Shown: one piece after another, positions 23,669 through 31,377 of the stretch | Position numbering within the stretch: position 1 is the stretch's first letter | How the letters are laid out: every line of letters starts with the position of its first letter | Assembly (NCBI GenBank): GCA_002432865.1 | Contig: DJGX01000042.1 | Coordinates: 1 to 31,377, forward strand | DNA from: Cloacimonetes bacterium UBA5835 | Lineage (GTDB): Bacteria > Cloacimonadota > Cloacimonadia > Cloacimonadales > Cloacimonadaceae | Reading direction: 5' to 3' | DNA length: 31,377 bases | Translations under genes and position numbers: made by a program | Notes under the pieces: model-generated | The model's database searches: none | Told to the model about the DNA's origin: nothing | What the model saw: the letters and a program-made list of their open reading frames with translations, nothing else

Positions 23669-24601
23669 TTAAAAGTACTTCTTATGAATAAAGATAAACA
23701 CCAAAACTAACGATATTATAATTGATAGTCCCATCACAATAGCAAAAGCATACTCGCTTTCCTGAAAAGGGAGATGTACATTCATCCCATAAATACTGGA
23801 AATAAGAGTAGGGACGGAAAGAATAATCGTTATCGAAGTAAGAAATTTCATCACAATGTTCAAATTATTGGAAATGATAGAAGCAAAAGCATCCATCATA
23901 GAACTTAGGATGTTGCTGTAAATATTAGTCATCTCTATTGCCTGTTTGTTTTCTATGATTACATCTTCTACCAAATCTTCAGCATCAGGATCGTTTAATA
24001 ACCAGCGCGTTCTTTGCAAACGTTCCAAAATTATCTCGTTGGATTTTAATGAAGTATTAAAGAAAACAAGGGATTTTTCCATCCGCACCATCCGAATTAG
24101 CTCTTTGTTCCGCATTGATTGTTGTAGCTCATCTTCAATAAGAGTAGTTCTACGATTAATCTCTTTTAAGAACTTTAAAAAATAGATCGCTGCGCGTAAA
24201 CTGATACTTAACAAAAAACTCTGCTGAGTAATATTAAACGGACGATGCTTACCTTCCAAATATTGTGTTAGAATTTCATTATCATAAAAAGCAACCGTTA
24301 TCATTTTATCCTCTGTGGAAATTATCCCTAAAGGCGCTGTGGCAAAAGATATCTTAGCCGAACGATGTTTATAATAAACAGGAACGCGTAATATAGTTAA
24401 TAGAGTTCCTTCATCCCATTCCAAACGAGCATTCTCATCCGCATCCTGAAGATCAGTAATAAAATCTTCTTCCAAATTATATTTTGTTACGACCTTAGCT
24501 ATTTCTTCCGGAGAGGGGTTCTCCAGATGTATCCAAAACGCTTCATCCATTGTTAATGCAGGAATAAAATGTTGGTCACTTACCTTGAATAAGTGGATCA
24601 C
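23669..24601 (-). CDS. corA: CorA-family magnesium/divalent cation transporter
   Basis: This pentameric inner-membrane channel for Mg2+ (or Co2+/Ni2+) has a cytoplasmic N-terminal domain (1-245) and two C-terminal helices. The signature Gly272-Met273-Asn274 (SIYGMNVHLPF) ends the first helix, and the short basic tail IHKKYF follows the second. Length 310 is usual. The start is GTG at 24601, supported by a strong ribosome binding site AAGGAGG with a 7-base spacer (24609-24615). It is the first gene of a six-gene operon. TTGCCA with an AT-rich region downstream at about 24640-24670 is a possible promoter but is weak. Confidence 0.95.
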   Translation of the reverse strand: MIHLFKVSDQHFIPALTMDEAFWIHLENPSPEEIAKVVTKYNLEEDFITDLQDADENARLEWDEGTLLTILRVPVYYKHRSAKISFATAPLGIISTEDKMITVAFYDNEILTQYLEGKHRPFNITQQSFLLSISLRAAIYFLKFLKEINRRTTLIEDELQQSMRNKELIRMVRMEKSLVFFNTSLKSNEIILERLQRTRWLLNDPDAEDLVEDVIIENKQAIEMTNIYSNILSSMMDAFASIISNNLNIVMKFLTSITIILSVPTLISSIYGMNVHLPFQESEYAFAIVMGLSIIISLVLVFIFIHKKYF

Positions 24602-24862
24602 TTTAGAACCTCCTTCCCATATTTATTTAGTTCTGCCATTATTTTATATCTTGTTTTTATGGCAAGTAAAAAAAGCCACAACTAGAACTTATAAAGATTT
24701 AAACGGAATTCAACTTAATCATCTAGTTCAAAAAAATAAAATAAAAGTTGCTAACCCTTGAATATAAACTAATCACTTTAAACTGAGTAAGTTAACATTT
24801 GAACCACACTCTATATTAATTTACTTCCTCTTCTTCTAGCTAAAAAAATATAAAAAACTTGC

Positions 24863-24899
24863 TTGACAGATTTCCTGAACTATTTTATCAGTGTATGCA
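24863..24899 (+). promoter_or_regulatory. Promoter candidate of the 2035-residue gene
   Basis: TTGACA at 24863-24868, within TTGCTTGACAG (shared with the promoter at 14945), is followed by TATCAG after 17 bases (24886-24891) or TATGCA after 25 (24894-24899). The leader would be about 180 bases long. Confidence 0.5.
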
Positions 24900-24990
24900 G
24901 TAAGAATTAGTTTTTCTTATAACCATAGTGTGTAGGTTGCTGCCAAAATTGAAAGAGCGGCAAAATAGTTTCCGAAAGAATAATCACGAT

Positions 24991-25033
24991 TTAACCTTAG
25001 AACTCAGGATACACTCTGTTATTCTGAGGTTAA
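24991..25033 (+). promoter_or_regulatory. Leader hairpin of the 2035-residue gene
   Basis: TTAACCTTAGAA (24991-25002) pairs with TTCTGAGGTTAA (25022-25033) over 12 positions, one of them G-U, with a 19-base loop. A second pairing, CTCAG (25003-25007) with CTGAG (25024-25028), uses the same right arm and cannot form together with it. No T tract follows, so it is not a simple terminator. The ribosome binding site (AAGGAG, 25070-25075) is 36 bases downstream. Confidence 0.55.
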
Positions 25034-25081
25034 GCAAAAGAAGATTAACCCCAAAAACAATAAACGGGAAAGGAGATAACT

Positions 25082-28000
25082 ATGAAACGATTATCATTAC
25101 TCCTCGTGATGATATTCATGGTATGCTTGTCCTGGGCTGCAATTGATGAATACTATTCTTTTACAGCTACTACAGGTACATACACACCAATTACAGGGAC
25201 TAGTGCAGGAATTTCATCTGATGATGCAATTTCCGCTGCTATCCCTATTGGATTCACTTTTGGGTATGGAGATTTTTCTTTTAGCGAAGTAAAAATCTCT
25301 ACCAACGGCTGGGTTGGCTTAGGTACTTCTCAAACTGGAAGTAACCTAACTAACAATCTTGCCTCCACATCTTATCAACCTGTTGTTGCCCCTCTTTGGG
25401 ACGACCTTAGTATGGCTTCGGGAACAGTATCCTATGAAATGACTGGAACTGCACCCAATCGTATCTTCACTATTCAATATACAGACGCCAAATGGAACTA
25501 CAGCGGTCCTGTTGGTTTTAATTTTCAAGTTCAACTATATGAAACAGGAAAGATTAGTATTATCTATGGAGCGAGTGGCGGAACGCCCAATAATCCTTCA
25601 GCTTCTATTGGGATAAATATGGGTCCTGGAGGTTCCGGATGGTATTATAGTATTGACCCAATTACTGGAACTGCCTCTACAACTACCGAGACCAACAATA
25701 TTACTACTTTCCCCGTTCAGGGAACTGTTTACGAATTTAATCCGGTAGTAGCACAACCTAATGATCTTGCTGCAACAGGTATTTCCGGTAACACTACTCC
25801 TTCTGTTGGAATATCAGCTACTTATACCGTAACTGTCCGTAACCGGGGTTCCAATCCTCAAACCACCTATCAGGTAAAACTGATTGATGGTAATAATAAT
25901 GAACTGGGAAATGTAGCTGGAACTGCAATTCAACCTGCTCAGACACTCAGTTTTCAAATTCCTTGGACTCCTACTGTAGCCGGACCAATGACTCTTATAG
26001 GTAAGGTTGTTTTAGCCGGTGATCAAAATACTACTAACGACCAGACAGCTCCTTTACCCATTGCTGTTCAACCAGCTGGTGTTCAGGCAGTTACTATTGC
26101 CGATGGCACAGAAACGATGCGTATTCCGATGGATTTCTTCTGGAAGAACTCCCTCTCTGAGACTATCTATTTATCCGATGAACTTGGCTTTGTCAGCGGC
26201 ACTATAACTTCTTTGGCTTTGTACAACAACTTTGTTGATTCCCCTACCAATGGTGCCACCAAGATTTGGTTGGGCTCAACTAATGTTCAGGACTTAAGTG
26301 GTGGTTGGATTCCTTCCACGCAGATGACTTTGGTCTTTGATGGCAATATTACCTATCCTTCCGGTGCCAACACCATTACCATTCCCTTGCAAACCCCCTA
26401 TATGCATACTCCTGGAAATCTGGTAATGATGGTACAGCGTCCAATGGATACGGACTATTATTCTTCTTCTGATAATTTTTATGGTTTAACCATTGGCACC
26501 AACCGCACTTTAAAAGTTCAAAGTGATGGAACCGCTTACGATCCTGCCAATCCTCCTGCCGGAACTACTCCTGTAGGACAGGTTCCCAAAACCACAATCT
26601 TTTATACTGGGCAGCAGATTGTAAATGATTTGTCTTGTCTTACCATTACCGGAAGCGGAACTCCTAATGTTAATTCACCTGCAACCTATACAATCACAGT
26701 TAAAAACAATGGAACTGCCACTCAAACCAACTACACCGTAAAACTGATGAAAGAAGGTGGCGTGCAACTGGCTACTGCTGCTGGTACTTCTATCGCTTCT
26801 TTAGAGACAGCTTCCTTCAACCTTAGCTGGACTCCCACTACTGTAGGAACCACCTATTTATATGGTGTAGTGGAACTTGCGGGTGACGAAATTGCTACCA
26901 ATAATCAAACAGGAAACCTTACTGTTCAAGTAATGGAAGCAGGGCTTACCGTAGTGCAAATCGGTCAGGGGACTGCCACAAATAGCACTACCGGTGCTCC
27001 CACACCTTACGGGACCTACTGGAAGAACTTCCGTCAGCAATATCTATATACTGCAGCTGATATCTACGCAGCTGGTGGTGCACCTGGTTTGATTAATGCT
27101 TTGGCATTTAATGTTACTTCAGTGAATAACTGCTCCGCTATGCCGAACTACACTATTAAAGTAAAACATACAGATCAGACCGAGCTAACTACAACATTTG
27201 AAGTAGGGGAATATACTACTGTGTGGAATAGTCCCAGTTACTTACCTACAGCCGGATGGAATGTGCATACTTTCACTACTCCCTTCTTCTGGAACGGTGC
27301 TTCCAACCTCTTAATTGATATTTGCACAGATATTATTCCCGGTACCTATACTCAAAATGCTTCTGTTCCTTACACGCCTACTGCTTACCCCAGCTGCTTA
27401 CGGTTCCAGAGTGATAGCTCACCTGCATCATCTGCAACAACTGGAACCACTTCTACCAATAGAGCTAATGCCAGATTGTTCTTAACTATTTCTGATATGG
27501 GTTCTCTTACTGGAGTGGTAAGTTCCAGTGGAGCTCCATTAGAAGGTGCTTCAGTTACCGTTGTAGGAACAGTTTTCCATACTCTTTCTGCTGCTGACGG
27601 TTCATATAACTTACCGTATGTTCCAGTTGGAACTCAACAAGTTATGGCTACAAAACACGGCTATAACGAAGTTACGCATACTGTAACCATTGTGGAAGAT
27701 CAGACCACTACTCAAAACTTTGAGCTTACTCTACTGCCACAAGTTACAGTAACCGGACGCGTAGTTGGAAGTGATCAACCCACAGTCGGTTTGGCTGGCG
27801 CTACAATCACCTTAAGTGGTTATGAACCTTACGAGGCGACTACCAATGCTACCGGTAACTTTACTATTCCTAATGTTTTTGCCAATCAAACCTATAACTA
27901 TGTTGTAAATGCAACTGGCTATCAACAGGCAACAGGTCAGGTTGTAGTTGGGACTACAAATGTAAATATGGGTGATATTACTGTTAACGAATTAGCTTTC

Positions 28001-31000
28001 CCTCCTTATGGAGTAGTTGCTGAAGAAGCTGCTAATTTCAGTAATGTTACCGTTACCTGGCAAGCGCCCAATCCTGCAGCTGTTGGTGAATGGCTACATT
28101 ATGACAATGGTGAAAATAACGATAGCATAGGTACTGGTGGTGCTAATGACTTTGATGTATACATTCGATATCCTGCATCAGCACTTTCTGATTATGCCGG
28201 AATGAGCTTATATACATTAAAAGTATGGCCTGCTCAAGCAGGAACTTTCTCTGTTCGCGTTTGGACTGGAGGAACTGCTACTCAACCAGCCAATATGGTT
28301 GTAGACCAAGGCTTTACACCCGTACTTGATACTTATAATACTGTTGAATTGGATAACCCCGTAACTGTTACAGGTAATGAAGAACTCTGGTTTGGATATC
28401 GTAATGTTGTTACTGGTGGATATCCTGCCGGATGCGATGCTGGACCTGCTGTTGATGGTTTCGGCAATATGATGTATTTTGGTGGTTCTTGGACCACTCT
28501 TATTGCCCAGAATCCTGATTTGAATTACAACTGGAATATTCAAGGTTATGTTGGATTTTCAGCTCCTTCTGAAGCTCCAGCACTTACTGTCGTAGATAAC
28601 TCTTTCTTAGTGAAAGACGCCCAAGGAAGCAGAAATAACAACCGTGTTTTGCTTGGTTACAGAGTATATCGTCTCTTAGCCGCTGATCAAGGTAATGAAG
28701 CTAACTGGACAACTCTTACCACCAGTAATATAACTCCTACAACTTATGTAGATAATGCTTGGCAACCTTTGCCTTCCGGCGTTTATAAATTCGCCGTGAA
28801 AGCTGTTTATACAAATAATGTATTCTCCAATGCCGCTTTCTCAAATGAAATTCACAAAGGTATGATGGGAACCTTAACTGGAACAGTTACCGAATTTGGA
28901 ACCAGTGTTCCTATTCAAGGTGCCACTATCACTGCAGGTGAATATTCTGGTCAAAGCGATGCTACTGGACATTACAGCTTTGGCGTTTATGCTGGAACCT
29001 ATACTGTAACTTGTGTAAAACCTGGATACCAACCCGGTTCACAAGCTGGAGTGGTTATTACAGGTTTACAAACCACTACTCAAAACTTCGTGCTCACCGA
29101 GCTTACCTTACCTCCTGTAAATGTTCATGCAACTGATAATGGAGCCGTTGCTAATCTTACTTGGGAAGCTCCTGGAACCGCAACAGGGATTACAGAGGGC
29201 TTTGAAGGCACAACCTTCCCGCCTACTGATTGGAGCCAAATTATTACAAATACAGGTGCAGCTGGAACAACTGGTGTCTATCCAACCTGGTGTCAAGTTG
29301 GAAGCATAGCACTTGACCCTGTAGTGCCTCCTCATGGAGGTTCCTATCAAGCAGCAATGTGGTGGGCTTATTCTCATCAGGATGAATGGTTGATTACACC
29401 TCAATTCCCTTGCCCCTCCAGTGCTGTTTTACAATTCTGGAGCTATGTGTATCTTGGTTCCACCAATAATGATCACTATTACATAAAGATCTCTACCGAT
29501 AATGGTAATACTTGGACTGTCCTTTGGGATGCTACTGCCCAAACCGGTGGTTGGAACTATTATACCACTCCGATTTCTGTAGATTTGAATGCTTATGCCG
29601 GACAGCAGATTAAGCTTGCTTGGCATGCCGATGATCCGCCTTCCGCTGATGGAATGTGGTATGTATGGTTCGTGGATGATGTAGTTATTGGTTCACCTTC
29701 CAAGGTTATAACCTTCAGCCCGGAACAGCTTTTCGCTGCTTCTCAAGCACCAACAGCTGCTCCCAAAATCGTTTATCCTACAAGTCCTATCAGTCGTGAA
29801 GTGGTAAATAATAATAATGAAACTCAACACAATGCTACTGTAAGATCACTTCCTCCAACTGCTACCGTACCTACTTATAATGGAAATAGAGTCCTAGTTG
29901 GTTATCAAGTATGGCGTTTACTGCAAGGACAGGAAACTAACGAAAGTGCCTGGACTATTTTAACTAGCACTCCTATAACAAATCTGACATACGCTGATAA
30001 CGGTTGGGCTTCTTTACCGGATGGAACTTACAAGTGGGCAGTGAAATCTGTTTACACAGGTGGAGCTTATTCAGTTGCCGCTTTGTCTAATCCATTGCCT
30101 TTGTATCATGAAATTGGAACTATTGCTGGTATTGTACGCAATATGCAAAATCAGCCAATTTCAGGTGCAACCGTTACTTGCGGAGATGTTACTGCTACAA
30201 CCAATGCCAGCGGTGCATATAGTATGTCTATACTTTCTGGAACTCACAGTGTAACTGCCAGTCATCCCAATTATCAGTCAGTTACACAAACTGGAATCAT
30301 TGTAGTTACAGGTCAGACAACTACCGTAAACTTCCAGCTACCTCCTACTGCAGATTTATTCAGCGATGGATTTGAAACCTATCCTGATTTCACTCTAACC
30401 TTTGCTCCTTGGACATTGGTTGATGTTGATCAAATCGCAACTTATGGTGTGCAAGGTTATACCTGGGAAAATATTTATACTGCTCAGGCATTCATTATCT
30501 TCAATCCTACTGCCACAACTCCTGCGATGACAAGTTTAGTGGCACACGGAGGAAATAAACTAGCAGCATGCTTTAATGCCACCACACCTCCTAATAATGA
30601 CTGGATGATTACCCCTCAATTTGATGAACCCAATTCCATCAAATTCTGGGCAAGAAGTTACACTAGTCAGTATGGACTGGAAAGATTCAAAGTAGGTGTT
30701 TCTTCTACTACCAATCCAGCCAATTTCACCATCATTAGTGGTCCAACCTATGTTCAAGCTCCAGAGGAATGGACTGAATACACCTATCAAATTAGCCAAC
30801 CTGGACCTCTTTATATTGGTATTAACTGTGTTTCCAACGATGCCTTCTTCTTATGTATTGACGATGTAACAGTCACCGGCGGAGATATTAATGATCCTGA
30901 AGTTCCAGTAGTTGCCACTGCTTTGCATAACAACTATCCCAATCCCTTCAACCCTGAAACCACTATTTCCTATAGTGTTAAAGAGACAGGACCTGTAACC

Positions 31001-31189
31001 ATTGATGTCTATAATGTTAAAGGACAGCTGGTTAAGTCCTTGATTAAAGGTATTCAGGAACCCGGAAATCATACCATTGTTTGGAATGGTACCGATAATA
31101 ACGGTCGCTCTGTATCCAGCGGTGTTTACTATTACAAGATGAATGCCGGAAAATATAGCAGCACCAAGAAAATGATTATGATGAAATAA
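25082..31189 (+). CDS. Giant multidomain T9SS cargo (CARDB, carboxypeptidase-regulatory-like and MAM/anchor-J-like domains)
   Basis: This 2035-residue extracellular protein has no recognisable enzyme domain. Signal peptide: residues 1-19. Order: an N-terminal beta domain (about 20-225); a CARDB-like domain (227-330); a beta domain (340-505); a second CARDB-like domain (516-617); a beta domain (645-800); carboxypeptidase-regulatory-like domains at about 807-883 and 889-970; a fibronectin-like segment (975-1185); a third regulatory-like domain (1263-1340); a MAM/'choice-of-anchor J'-like domain (1373-1537); a fourth regulatory-like domain (1679-1755); a second MAM-like domain (1762-1937); and a T9SS type A sorting domain (about 1950-2035) with NNYPNPFNPETTISY, IDVYNVKGQLV and a basic end. 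Residues about 1187-1340 and 1601-1755 are a clear internal duplication (NRVLLGYRVYRLL versus NRVLVGYQVWRLL). Adhesion or matrix binding is likely but unproven. The ATG has AAGGAG six bases upstream. The gene stands alone with its own terminator. Confidence 0.93.
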   Translation: MKRLSLLLVMIFMVCLSWAAIDEYYSFTATTGTYTPITGTSAGISSDDAISAAIPIGFTFGYGDFSFSEVKISTNGWVGLGTSQTGSNLTNNLASTSYQPVVAPLWDDLSMASGTVSYEMTGTAPNRIFTIQYTDAKWNYSGPVGFNFQVQLYETGKISIIYGASGGTPNNPSASIGINMGPGGSGWYYSIDPITGTASTTTETNNITTFPVQGTVYEFNPVVAQPNDLAATGISGNTTPSVGISATYTVTVRNRGSNPQTTYQVKLIDGNNNELGNVAGTAIQPAQTLSFQIPWTPTVAGPMTLIGKVVLAGDQNTTNDQTAPLPIAVQPAGVQAVTIADGTETMRIPMDFFWKNSLSETIYLSDELGFVSGTITSLALYNNFVDSPTNGATKIWLGSTNVQDLSGGWIPSTQMTLVFDGNITYPSGANTITIPLQTPYMHTPGNLVMMVQRPMDTDYYSSSDNFYGLTIGTNRTLKVQSDGTAYDPANPPAGTTPVGQVPKTTIFYTGQQIVNDLSCLTITGSGTPNVNSPATYTITVKNNGTATQTNYTVKLMKEGGVQLATAAGTSIASLETASFNLSWTPTTVGTTYLYGVVELAGDEIATNNQTGNLTVQVMEAGLTVVQIGQGTATNSTTGAPTPYGTYWKNFRQQYLYTAADIYAAGGAPGLINALAFNVTSVNNCSAMPNYTIKVKHTDQTELTTTFEVGEYTTVWNSPSYLPTAGWNVHTFTTPFFWNGASNLLIDICTDIIPGTYTQNASVPYTPTAYPSCLRFQSDSSPASSATTGTTSTNRANARLFLTISDMGSLTGVVSSSGAPLEGASVTVVGTVFHTLSAADGSYNLPYVPVGTQQVMATKHGYNEVTHTVTIVEDQTTTQNFELTLLPQVTVTGRVVGSDQPTVGLAGATITLSGYEPYEATTNATGNFTIPNVFANQTYNYVVNATGYQQATGQVVVGTTNVNMGDITVNELAFPPYGVVAEEAANFSNVTVTWQAPNPAAVGEWLHYDNGENNDSIGTGGANDFDVYIRYPASALSDYAGMSLYTLKVWPAQAGTFSVRVWTGGTATQPANMVVDQGFTPVLDTYNTVELDNPVTVTGNEELWFGYRNVVTGGYPAGCDAGPAVDGFGNMMYFGGSWTTLIAQNPDLNYNWNIQGYVGFSAPSEAPALTVVDNSFLVKDAQGSRNNNRVLLGYRVYRLLAADQGNEANWTTLTTSNITPTTYVDNAWQPLPSGVYKFAVKAVYTNNVFSNAAFSNEIHKGMMGTLTGTVTEFGTSVPIQGATITAGEYSGQSDATGHYSFGVYAGTYTVTCVKPGYQPGSQAGVVITGLQTTTQNFVLTELTLPPVNVHATDNGAVANLTWEAPGTATGITEGFEGTTFPPTDWSQIITNTGAAGTTGVYPTWCQVGSIALDPVVPPHGGSYQAAMWWAYSHQDEWLITPQFPCPSSAVLQFWSYVYLGSTNNDHYYIKISTDNGNTWTVLWDATAQTGGWNYYTTPISVDLNAYAGQQIKLAWHADDPPSADGMWYVWFVDDVVIGSPSKVITFSPEQLFAASQAPTAAPKIVYPTSPISREVVNNNNETQHNATVRSLPPTATVPTYNGNRVLVGYQVWRLLQGQETNESAWTILTSTPITNLTYADNGWASLPDGTYKWAVKSVYTGGAYSVAALSNPLPLYHEIGTIAGIVRNMQNQPISGATVTCGDVTATTNASGAYSMSILSGTHSVTASHPNYQSVTQTGIIVVTGQTTTVNFQLPPTADLFSDGFETYPDFTLTFAPWTLVDVDQIATYGVQGYTWENIYTAQAFIIFNPTATTPAMTSLVAHGGNKLAACFNATTPPNNDWMITPQFDEPNSIKFWARSYTSQYGLERFKVGVSSTTNPANFTIISGPTYVQAPEEWTEYTYQISQPGPLYIGINCVSNDAFFLCIDDVTVTGGDINDPEVPVVATALHNNYPNPFNPETTISYSVKETGPVTIDVYNVKGQLVKSLIKGIQEPGNHTIVWNGTDNNGRSVSSGVYYYKMNAGKYSSTKKMIMMK

Positions 31190-31241
31190 CTTCCACAGCC
31201 ATTGCTATTCAAGCTTTGCTTGGAAGTAAATAGTCAAATTG

Positions 31242-31276
31242 GAACCCCCGAACTTCTACAGCTCGGGGGTTCTGTT
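31242..31276 (+). terminator. Terminator hairpin after the 2035-residue gene
   Basis: A perfect 10-bp stem GAACCCCCGA (31242-31251) / TCGGGGGTTC (31263-31272) with an 11-base loop lies 53 bases after the stop. The T tract is short (TGTTATAT), so termination may be partly factor-dependent. Confidence 0.7.
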
Positions 31277-31342
31277 ATATATCAACTACTTATATCATAT
31301 TTTTCCTCAATGATTACTCCTGAGTCTGTTCCGTTTGCAATT

Positions 31343-31377
31343 GTTCACGCAGATTAGATTTTCGAAACGAGGATTTA
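31343..31377 (+). repeat. Partial module B repeat at the right edge
   Basis: The window ends in GTTCACGCAGATTA followed by TTTTCGAAACGAGGATT, which matches the GTTCACGCAGATTACG...ATTTATCGAAACAAGGATT order of the 17588/18452 module with a deletion in the middle. The element continues beyond the window. Confidence 0.6.

Larger units (their letters stand above)
24602..25081. other. Divergent intergenic region before the 2035-residue gene
   Basis: This 480-base stretch holds a promoter candidate and a structured leader for the rightward gene (below) and a probable corA promoter on the minus strand. An open frame at 24928-25146 overlaps the start of the real gene and is judged spurious. Confidence 0.6.

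Noticed and set aside
24928..25146. 72-codon open frame overlapping the start of the 2035-residue gene
   Set aside because: Wrong frame relative to a gene with signal peptide and strong ribosome binding site; it covers the leader hairpin.

Overview
This AT-rich window (31,377 bases) looks like chromosomal DNA from a Gram-negative bacterium of the Fibrobacteres-Chlorobi-Bacteroidetes group, most likely a Cloacimonadota ('Candidatus Cloacimonas'-like) organism. The evidence is: a Kdo-activating enzyme (KdsB, implying lipopolysaccharide); two giant secreted beta-rich proteins ending in the type A sorting domain used by the type IX secretion system (T9SS); a tiny basic COX24/mS38-like ribosomal protein of the sort seen next to HU in Bacteroidota; and Shine-Dalgarno sites at most starts. 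The phylum is an inference from recalled family features.

Layout. 1-274: intergenic repeat modules. 275-5065 (minus): a 1596-residue subtilisin-like protease with a T9SS tail. 5451-6080 (minus): a small stand-alone regulator-like protein. It is divergent from HU (6614-6901, plus), which is followed by a 29-codon basic protein (6916-7005) and a strong terminator. 7253-14450 (minus): a tightly coupled cell-shape operon reading mreB, mreC, a CofE-like glutamate ligase, mreD, mrdA (PBP2), rodA, a lipoprotein and dtd. 14451-15032: a divergent intergenic region with two nested 67-bp repeats. 15033-17543 (plus): a large exported protein of uncertain family. 17544-18575: a repeat island with a 98-bp inverted repeat enclosing two copies of a 182-bp direct repeat. 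18576-24601 (minus): a second housekeeping operon reading corA, queD, engB, mnmG, kdsB and a 5'-nucleotidase. 25082-31189 (plus): a 2035-residue multidomain T9SS cargo with its own promoter, a structured leader and a terminator hairpin. The right edge enters another repeat copy.

How it fits together. The mre-mrd operon supplies the elongasome: MreB filament, MreC/MreD scaffold, and the PBP2/RodA transpeptidase-glycosyltransferase pair. The corA operon mixes tRNA wobble modification (QueD, MnmG), ribosome assembly (EngB), outer-membrane biosynthesis (KdsB), Mg transport and periplasmic phosphatase activity. The large exported proteins are surface or extracellular products. No T9SS machinery, mobile-element transposase, CRISPR array, rRNA or tRNA gene was seen.

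The most unusual points are the CofE-like ligase embedded between mreC and mreD; the composite intergenic repeat whose modules recur in the same order at two loci and supply the last codons and stop of the 5'-nucleotidase gene; a pair of divergent promoters sharing an identical 17-base box and a 19-base spacer; and an apparently switch-like leader in front of the 2035-residue protein.
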